Shown here piece after piece: positions 6,708 through 11,611 of a DNA stretch of 11,611 nt. The notes below the pieces were generated by a model. The model saw nothing but the letters and a program-made list of their open reading frames with translations, searched no databases and was not told the DNA's origin. Each line of letters begins with the position of its first letter. Position 1 is the stretch's first letter. Location: contig RGYL01000016.1 of the NCBI GenBank assembly GCA_010032085.1, positions 1 to 11,611 on the forward strand. Direction: 5' to 3'. A program made the translations under genes and the position numbers. The DNA is from Actinomycetota bacterium (GTDB taxonomy: Bacteria > Actinomycetota > Actinomycetes > Nanopelagicales > Nanopelagicaceae).

Positions 6708-8348
6708 CTAATTCCCGCTTTGGTCGGGCCCAACCGTAGTTTTCTGAACCTGCATGAGGAACTCGACATTGGATTTAGTGCCCTTCATCTTCTCAAGGAG
6801 AAGTTCGAGGGCTTGCTGAGAATCAAGGGCATGAAGCACTCGTCGCAATTTCCATACGATATTTAATTCTTCTGGTCCCATAAGGATTTCTTCCTTACGA
6901 GTTCCCGAAGCATCAACATCAACGGCTGGGAAGATTCGCTTATCTGCAAATTTACGATCAAGCTTCAACTCCATATTTCCAGTTCCCTTAAACTCTTCAA
7001 AGATAACTTCATCCATCTTTGAACCAGTCTCAACTAGAGCGGTAGCAAGAATTGTTAGCGAACCGCCATCTTCAATATTTCTAGCGGCGCCAAAGAATTT
7101 CTTGGGTGGATATAGAGCTGCTGAATCAACACCACCGGAAAGAATTCGACCGGATGCTGGAGCTGCGATGTTGTAGGCGCGACCAAGGCGAGTAATCGAA
7201 TCAAGCAGGACAACAACATCGTGTCCAAGTTCAACCAGGCGCTTTGCTCTCTCAATCGCAAGTTCTGCAACGGAGGTGTGATCATCTGCGGGACGATCAA
7301 ATGTTGAAGCAATAACTTCACCTTTAACGGAGCGCTGCATATCGGTAACTTCCTCAGGGCGCTCATCAACAAGGACCACCATCAGATGACACTCTGGGTT
7401 GTTCTTCGTGATCGCATTTGCGATGGATTGCAGAACCATTGTTTTTCCAGCCTTCGGCGGCGAAACAATAAGTCCGCGTTGACCCTTACCAATCGGTGAA
7501 ATCAAATCAATAACGCGAGTAGTCAGAACATTTGGTTCGGTTTCAAGGCGGAGGCGCTCTTGTGGATAGAGTGGAACCAACTTGGCAAACTCAACGCGAT
7601 CTTTTGATGTTTCTGGATCCATTCCATTTACGGTATCGACGCGAACTAAGGCATTGAATTTCTCGCGCCGCTCGCCTTCACGAGGTTGGCGAACTTGGCC
7701 AGTTACAACATCACCTTTGCGTAGGCCATATCGGCGAACTTGATGAAGTGATACATAGACATCATTTGGGCCGGGTAGATAACCGCCGGTACGGATAAAG
7801 GCGTAGTTTTCGAGAATATCCAGGAGGCCACCAACTGGTAGCAAGACATCATCCTCAGAAATTGTGATTTCGCGTTCGCGATCTCTGCCTCGATCGCGGT
7901 GACGATCGCGTCCGCGATCCCGGTCGCGATCTCCGCGATCTCTATGGCGATCCCGACGGAAGCCACGATCATCGCGTCCACTCTCATAATTATTTGAATT
8001 TGAATAATTTGATCCTGAATTTGAATTAGAACTTTCAGAAGTTTCACTTTCCATCTGGCTATCGGAATCATCCGAAGCTTCGCTCTCACCTTCGCCGCCT
8101 TGGCTCTCATCATCTTCGGAGTAGCGATTGCGACGCTGCATTCGAGCATTACGACGCGCTTCACGCTCAAGACGAGCCGCTTCACGGTTAGCCGCTTGAA
8201 GATCGGAGATCGCTTGAATTAGGTCGGGCTTTTTCATATCGCTCGCTCCCTCGATGCCGAGGTTTGCTGCGATCTTTTTTAGCTCTGGGAGTAGCAACGC
8301 AGATAGGTCGCCAGAATCTCGCCGAGCACGTGTGCTGGTTTCTGCCAT
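6708..8348 (-). CDS. rho: transcription termination factor Rho with long disordered insertion
   Basis: Hexameric RNA-dependent ATPase that releases untranslated transcripts. In order: a helical Rho N-terminal domain at about 14-52; an acidic Ser/Asn-rich stretch at 77-123; an Arg/Asp repeat at 125-160; the RNA-binding OSB/cold-shock-like domain at about 162-240; and the ATPase core with Walker A SPPKAGKT at 296-303, Walker B ending in LLDS at 381-384, and ITRLGRAYN at 385-393 followed by SGGVDSAALYPPKKFFGAARN at the Q/R-loop region. At 546 residues it is longer than E. coli Rho (419) because of the insertion, a recognised trait of high-GC Gram-positive Rho proteins. ATG is preceded only by AAAGAAAG, a modest binding site. 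It follows thrB after a 196-base leader. Confidence 0.97.
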   Translation of the reverse strand: MAETSTRARRDSGDLSALLLPELKKIAANLGIEGASDMKKPDLIQAISDLQAANREAARLEREARRNARMQRRNRYSEDDESQGGEGESEASDDSDSQMESETSESSNSNSGSNYSNSNNYESGRDDRGFRRDRHRDRGDRDRDRGRDRHRDRGRDREREITISEDDVLLPVGGLLDILENYAFIRTGGYLPGPNDVYVSLHQVRRYGLRKGDVVTGQVRQPREGERREKFNALVRVDTVNGMDPETSKDRVEFAKLVPLYPQERLRLETEPNVLTTRVIDLISPIGKGQRGLIVSPPKAGKTMVLQSIANAITKNNPECHLMVVLVDERPEEVTDMQRSVKGEVIASTFDRPADDHTSVAELAIERAKRLVELGHDVVVLLDSITRLGRAYNIAAPASGRILSGGVDSAALYPPKKFFGAARNIEDGGSLTILATALVETGSKMDEVIFEEFKGTGNMELKLDRKFADKRIFPAVDVDASGTRKEEILMGPEELNIVWKLRRVLHALDSQQALELLLEKMKGTKSNVEFLMQVQKTTVGPDQSGN

Positions 8349-8544
8349 TTAACTTTCTTTCTTTTCTGCCGTTTAGGCGGGTAGTTTTTAGATTTCACCT
8401 GAGGGGGTCTCGCGAGGAATTGTTAAGAAATTTGCCTTGCAAGAATCAGATTTTTTTCAGAGACTCGGCTCGATTACCGCCGAACGATGAGAAATGTATC
8501 AGCCGGGCCTAGTAACTCACAAATCGAAGATTTGCCCTGCTAAA
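8349..8544 (-). promoter_or_regulatory. thrB-rho spacer: probable rho leader and promoter region
   Basis: The longest gene-free stretch in the window. Right after the thrB stop a perfect six-pair hairpin, CAAATC at 8520-8525 and GATTTG at 8529-8534 with a three-base loop, is present, but no T run follows on the minus strand, so it is not a standard terminator. A weak sigma70-like candidate uses TTGTGA (complement of 8517-8522) and TACATT (complement of 8493-8498) spaced 18 bases. Further down are an eight-base palindrome CTCGCGAG at 8409-8416 and a C-rich, G-poor minus-strand segment at about 8360-8410 that could load Rho. rho attenuates its own leader in E. coli; applying that here is inference. 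No small ORF with a convincing start was found. Confidence 0.4.
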
Positions 8545-9492
8545 TCAAGCGTTTGAGACCTCGACCCCCATGGGCGAGAGCTCGACATCGAGAGCGCGGA
8601 AAGAATCCCCGGCACTTTTAACAATGTCATCATGTTCAGCGCTAGTGCTGTTATGTAGGACTAGAACTGTTGGTCCGGCCCCCGAAATCATGGCAGCGAC
8701 CCCGGCTGCCCTTAATTTATTGACCAAATCCACTGATTTAGGCATTCCGTCACGGCGATATTTTTGATGAAGATGATCTTCCGTCGCTGCGAATAAAAGG
8801 TCTGGACGCGATGTCAGTGCGTGAACTAATAGCGCTGCTCTTCCTGAATTAATTGTGGCTTCGCTATGTGGGATGCTCTCTGGCAACATTTTTCGCGCTT
8901 TGCCCGTTGATAATTGTGAGTTTGGGATTAGGAGTAATGCGCGAATTGATTGGTCAACGCTTATCCGGGCAGCGCATCCAGTTGGAACTCCTACTCGACT
9001 CTCGATCCAAGAAATGGTTGCGCCACCAAGTGCTGCCGCCGAAACATTGTCAGGATGTCCTTCAAGATCAGTTGCGAGCGCGATTAAATCTTCATCGGTC
9101 ATCAAAGTAGATCCTGATAGGACAAGGCTGCGCGCTAAGTAAAGTCCGCCAACTATTGCAGCTGCTGATGAACCCAATCCTCGGCCATGGGGAATCTGAT
9201 TTAGAGCTCGAAGTGCAATACCTCTTGGCTTGCCACCCATAAACTCGAAACCACGCATCATTGCTTTGATTACAAGATGCTTACCATCTTTCTTAACTTC
9301 CTCCGCGCCCTCACCGGTCACATCTACATCAAAAAGTTCCTCATCAAGAATCTGTGCGACATAGATATCTCTAATCTCAAGTGCTAAACCGAGTGCATCA
9401 AATCCTGGGCCGAGATTTGCAGATGATGCTGGGACGCTAACTTGAATTGGTGTGGCTTTATATGTGAGTCGATCTTTAAATCCCCGCGCCAT
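8545..9492 (-). CDS. thrB: homoserine kinase
   Basis: GHMP-family kinase that phosphorylates homoserine to O-phosphohomoserine, the substrate of ThrC. The 315-residue protein shows the three GHMP motifs: VPASSANLGPGFDALGLAL near residues 20-38, the phosphate-binding PHGRGLGSSAAAIVGG near 101-116, and AAMISGAGPTVLVL near 265-278. EGHPDNVSAAALGG near 144-157 is also typical. The ATG lies two bases after the thrC stop and has no good Shine-Dalgarno motif, so translation is probably coupled to thrC. The stretch before motif 1 is about ten residues longer than in many homologues, but no other start is better supported. Last gene of the hom-thrC-thrB unit. Confidence 0.96.
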   Translation of the reverse strand: MARGFKDRLTYKATPIQVSVPASSANLGPGFDALGLALEIRDIYVAQILDEELFDVDVTGEGAEEVKKDGKHLVIKAMMRGFEFMGGKPRGIALRALNQIPHGRGLGSSAAAIVGGLYLARSLVLSGSTLMTDEDLIALATDLEGHPDNVSAAALGGATISWIESRVGVPTGCAARISVDQSIRALLLIPNSQLSTGKARKMLPESIPHSEATINSGRAALLVHALTSRPDLLFAATEDHLHQKYRRDGMPKSVDLVNKLRAAGVAAMISGAGPTVLVLHNSTSAEHDDIVKSAGDSFRALDVELSPMGVEVSNA

Positions 9493-9494
9493 GA

Positions 9495-10574
9495 TTAGGC
9501 CAATCCAATCACTTCGGCGGCGCGCTTAACGTCGACTGGGATAACTGTTGGAGCAGGAGCTCCATCCAAAACCCATTGGACATCCTTTAAACCATTGCCA
9601 GTCACGGTGATAACAATCCGTTTATTTGTGGGTAGCTTCTTCGCACTCTTGTATTTGATTAATCCCGCTATACCTGCGGCGCTGGATGGTTCAACGAAAA
9701 TTCCCTCTTTTGCTGCGACTAATCGATATGCGCTCAAAATCTCCTCATCCGAGACCATATCTATTACGCCATTTGATTCATTCCGTGCCGCTAAAGCTTG
9801 TTGCCAGGACGCGGGATTACCAATGCGAATCGCGGTTGCGATCGTCTCGGGATTTTTTACTGGCTCGCCGCGCACGATTGGGGCAGCGCCCTCTGCTTGA
9901 AATCCCCACATCGAAGGTCGGCTCTTAGCCATTCCGTCTTTTTCGTACTCGACATATCCCTTCCAATAAGCCGTGATATTTCCAGCGTTACCAACGGGCA
10001 GAGCGTGAATATCTGGAGCAAATCCCAGCGCATCAACTACTTCAAATGATGCCGTCTTTTGCCCTTCGATTCGGAATGGATTAACTGAATTCACTAGCGA
10101 GACGGGATATTTCTCGGAAAGTTCACGAGCAAGAGTCAAGCAATCATCAAAATTTCCATCGACTTGGAGAAGTTTTGAGCCATGTGCAATCGCTTGCGCT
10201 AACTTACCCATCGCAATTTTTCCTTGTGGGACAAGAACAACCGGAGTCATGCCAGCTTTAGTTGCATATGCTGCAGCGCTCGCGCTGGTATTTCCCGTTG
10301 ATGCACAAATGACCGCCTTTGCACCCTCTTCTGCTGCCTTTGAAATCGCCATAGTCATACCGCGATCTTTAAATGATCCCGTGGGATTTGCACCCTCAAA
10401 TTTCAACCAGACTTGATTCTCTAGCATCTCCGAGATCACACAGGCATAAATAAGAGGTGTGCCACCTTCGTTAAGAGTTACAACTGGAGTTTTTTTCGAA
10501 ACTGGAAGTCTGTGGCGATACTCTTCAATTACACCGCGCCATTGGTGCGCACCCTTCTTGCTAAAGAATTTCAC
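9495..10574 (-). CDS. thrC: threonine synthase
   Basis: PLP enzyme that turns O-phosphohomoserine into threonine and phosphate, the last step of the pathway. The 359-residue protein is of the short class typical of actinobacteria and Bacillus. The Schiff-base lysine is Lys69 in NPTGSFKDRG (63-72); ASTGNTSASAAAYA at 91-104 and PVGNAGNIT at 193-201 form the substrate and cofactor phosphate loops of this fold type II family. It begins with GTG, which overlaps the hom stop in a four-base GTGA, the standard arrangement for translational coupling. The product of thrB, encoded directly after it, is its substrate. Confidence 0.96.
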   Translation of the reverse strand: MKFFSKKGAHQWRGVIEEYRHRLPVSKKTPVVTLNEGGTPLIYACVISEMLENQVWLKFEGANPTGSFKDRGMTMAISKAAEEGAKAVICASTGNTSASAAAYATKAGMTPVVLVPQGKIAMGKLAQAIAHGSKLLQVDGNFDDCLTLARELSEKYPVSLVNSVNPFRIEGQKTASFEVVDALGFAPDIHALPVGNAGNITAYWKGYVEYEKDGMAKSRPSMWGFQAEGAAPIVRGEPVKNPETIATAIRIGNPASWQQALAARNESNGVIDMVSDEEILSAYRLVAAKEGIFVEPSSAAGIAGLIKYKSAKKLPTNKRIVITVTGNGLKDVQWVLDGAPAPTVIPVDVKRAAEVIGLA

Positions 10575-11611
10575 GCCCGCGCACCTTCAACTCGAAGGAC
10601 GCTCTCTACGCTCTTGACTGCATCGCTCTTGGAGAGCGCCATAACAGTTGCGCTTAGCGCACCTTCCGTTGCACTATGTGTCATAACGATTAATTCGGCC
10701 GAATCTCCCCGGCCAGATTGGCGGACGGTTTCAATCGAAACTTTATTTGTAGCAAAGATTTGAGCAACTGAAGCAAGTACTCCGGGGCGATCATTGACAT
10801 CAAGACGGATTAAATAACGGGTTAAAACGCTGCCGCGATCGGCTAATTTCAATTCCGCGTAATCACTCTCACCGTGCCCGCTACCACCTCTTGTCATGTT
10901 TCGAGCGATAGCAATCAGATCTCCAAGAACAGCGCTTGCCGTAGGTGCGCCGCCGGCGCCCCTACCGTAGAACATCAACTCGCCGGCCGACTCCGCTTCA
11001 ACAAATATTGCATTGAAGGCATTGCGCACCGCCGCGAGCGGATGTTGTCGCGGCAAAAGTGTGGGCTGGACGCGCACACTAATCTCACCGGAGGCGGTCA
11101 ACTCTGCAATTGCAAGCAATTTGATTACATGATCTATATCCCGGGCTACTTGAATATCGCGAGCAGAGATCTTTGTGATTCCTTCACTACTTACTTGATC
11201 GATGTTTATCCGAGTGTGAAAAGCGAGCCCAGCAAGAATTGCCGCTTTGGCGGCAGCATCATGTCCCTCGACATCAGCAGTCGGATCAGCTTCGGCAAAT
11301 CCTAATTTCTGTGCTTCCTTAAGAGCAGTTGCAAAATCACTTCCTGCTTCATCCATCTTTGTGAGTATGTAATTTGTTGTTCCATTTACTATTCCCATTA
11401 CTCGATGAACATGATCACCGACAATTGATTCGCGAAGTGGTCGAAGAATTGGAATCGCACCGCCAACCGCAGCTTCGTAGTACAAATCAACGCCACTCTT
11501 AGCAGCGGCTTCAAATAGTTCTGCGCCATGTTTGGCCAAAAGCGCCTTGTTGGCGGTAATAACAGATTTCTTATTTTTAATTGCGGTCAAGAGTAAATCG
11601 CGGGCTGGCTC
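10571..11611 (-). CDS. hom: homoserine dehydrogenase, 5' end outside the window (partial)
   Basis: Reduces aspartate semialdehyde to homoserine with NAD(P)H, at the branch to threonine, methionine and isoleucine. 346 residues are visible. The frame stays open to the window edge and reads EPARDLLLTAIKNKKSVITA, internal to the enzyme, so a TTG at 11588-11590 is not the start. About 85-90 residues holding the NAD(P) GxGxxG loop should lie beyond the edge. Counting from the edge, GIVNGTTNYI is at 73-82, the catalytic block DPTADVEGHDAAAK at 109-122 (Lys122 catalytic), PTASAVLGDLI at 223-233, and an ACT domain at about 265-345 (RLDVNDRPGVLASVAQIF). The ACT domain normally carries threonine feedback control. 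Any threonine attenuator would be outside the window. Confidence 0.95.
   Translation of the reverse strand, partial: EPARDLLLTAIKNKKSVITANKALLAKHGAELFEAAAKSGVDLYYEAAVGGAIPILRPLRESIVGDHVHRVMGIVNGTTNYILTKMDEAGSDFATALKEAQKLGFAEADPTADVEGHDAAAKAAILAGLAFHTRINIDQVSSEGITKISARDIQVARDIDHVIKLLAIAELTASGEISVRVQPTLLPRQHPLAAVRNAFNAIFVEAESAGELMFYGRGAGGAPTASAVLGDLIAIARNMTRGGSGHGESDYAELKLADRGSVLTRYLIRLDVNDRPGVLASVAQIFATNKVSIETVRQSGRGDSAELIVMTHSATEGALSATVMALSKSDAVKSVESVLRVEGARA

Noticed and set aside
7703..8185. 160-codon minus-strand frame overlapping rho
   Set aside because: The second frame stays open because the Arg-Asp and Ser-Asn repeats of rho give regular codons; its product is a monotonous Ile/Ala/Glu string with no family features.
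8280..8393. Possible small ORF starting at a GTG in the rho leader and running into rho in another frame
   Set aside because: No Shine-Dalgarno motif at a proper distance, a Lys/Arg-rich product from A-rich leader sequence, and overlap with the conserved rho N-terminal domain.
8409..8416. CTCGCGAG palindrome as an operator
   Set aside because: A single eight-base palindrome of simple composition, with no second copy and no known matching regulator; kept only as a note in the leader entry.
10874..11305. 143-codon open frame on the plus strand inside hom
   Set aside because: Antisense to the catalytic and linker regions of homoserine dehydrogenase, with no family resemblance; best explained as a shadow frame.

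Overview
The window is an ordinary chromosomal housekeeping segment of an actinobacterium. Every gene is on the minus strand, so the reading order runs from high to low coordinates. The gene order hom-thrC-thrB, rho-rpmE-prfA-prmC, tsaC/sua5-like, glyA, wecA-like, atpI-like, atpB-atpE matches the layout I know from Actinobacteria such as Streptomyces. The moderate, low-for-the-phylum GC content (judged by eye, not counted), one-to-nine-base gaps and start/stop overlaps suggest a streamlined small-genome lineage. Freshwater acI/Nanopelagicales is my best guess, but that is an inference.

Layout by region. (1) 8545-11611 is the threonine branch: homoserine dehydrogenase (5' end outside the window), threonine synthase and homoserine kinase, tightly coupled. 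(2) 8349-8544 is the longest gene-free stretch (196 bases). It is the rho leader plus the thrB 3' flank. (3) 6398-8348 holds rho, with a long disordered insertion, and rpmE (bL31), preceded by a short structured leader. (4) A factor-independent terminator at 6347-6389 separates rpmE from prfA. (5) 1323-6313 is a run of prfA, prmC, a Sua5/YrdC-family protein, glyA and a WecA/MraY-superfamily transferase, joined by gaps of 9 bases or less or by a one-base overlap. (6) 1-1320 is the start of the ATP synthase operon: atpI-like, atpB and the first codons of atpE.

Functionally, the genes combine amino-acid and one-carbon supply (Hom/ThrC/ThrB, GlyA), translation (bL31, RF1, the RF methylase PrmC, a t6A-type protein), transcription termination (Rho), wall-glycan initiation (WecA-like) and proton-driven ATP synthesis. 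PrmC methylates the product of its upstream neighbour, prfA. Threonine made by the first block is the substrate of t6A synthesis and of side reactions of GlyA.

I see no mobile element, CRISPR array, tRNA, rRNA, phage gene or defence system, and no convincing plus-strand gene. The observations most worth checking are the Sua5/YrdC-family protein, which keeps the fold signatures but has lost the usual ligand-binding motifs; a possible switchable RNA leader before rpmE; the Ser/Asn-rich and Arg/Asp-repeat insertion in Rho; and the terminator lying inside what otherwise looks like one operon.
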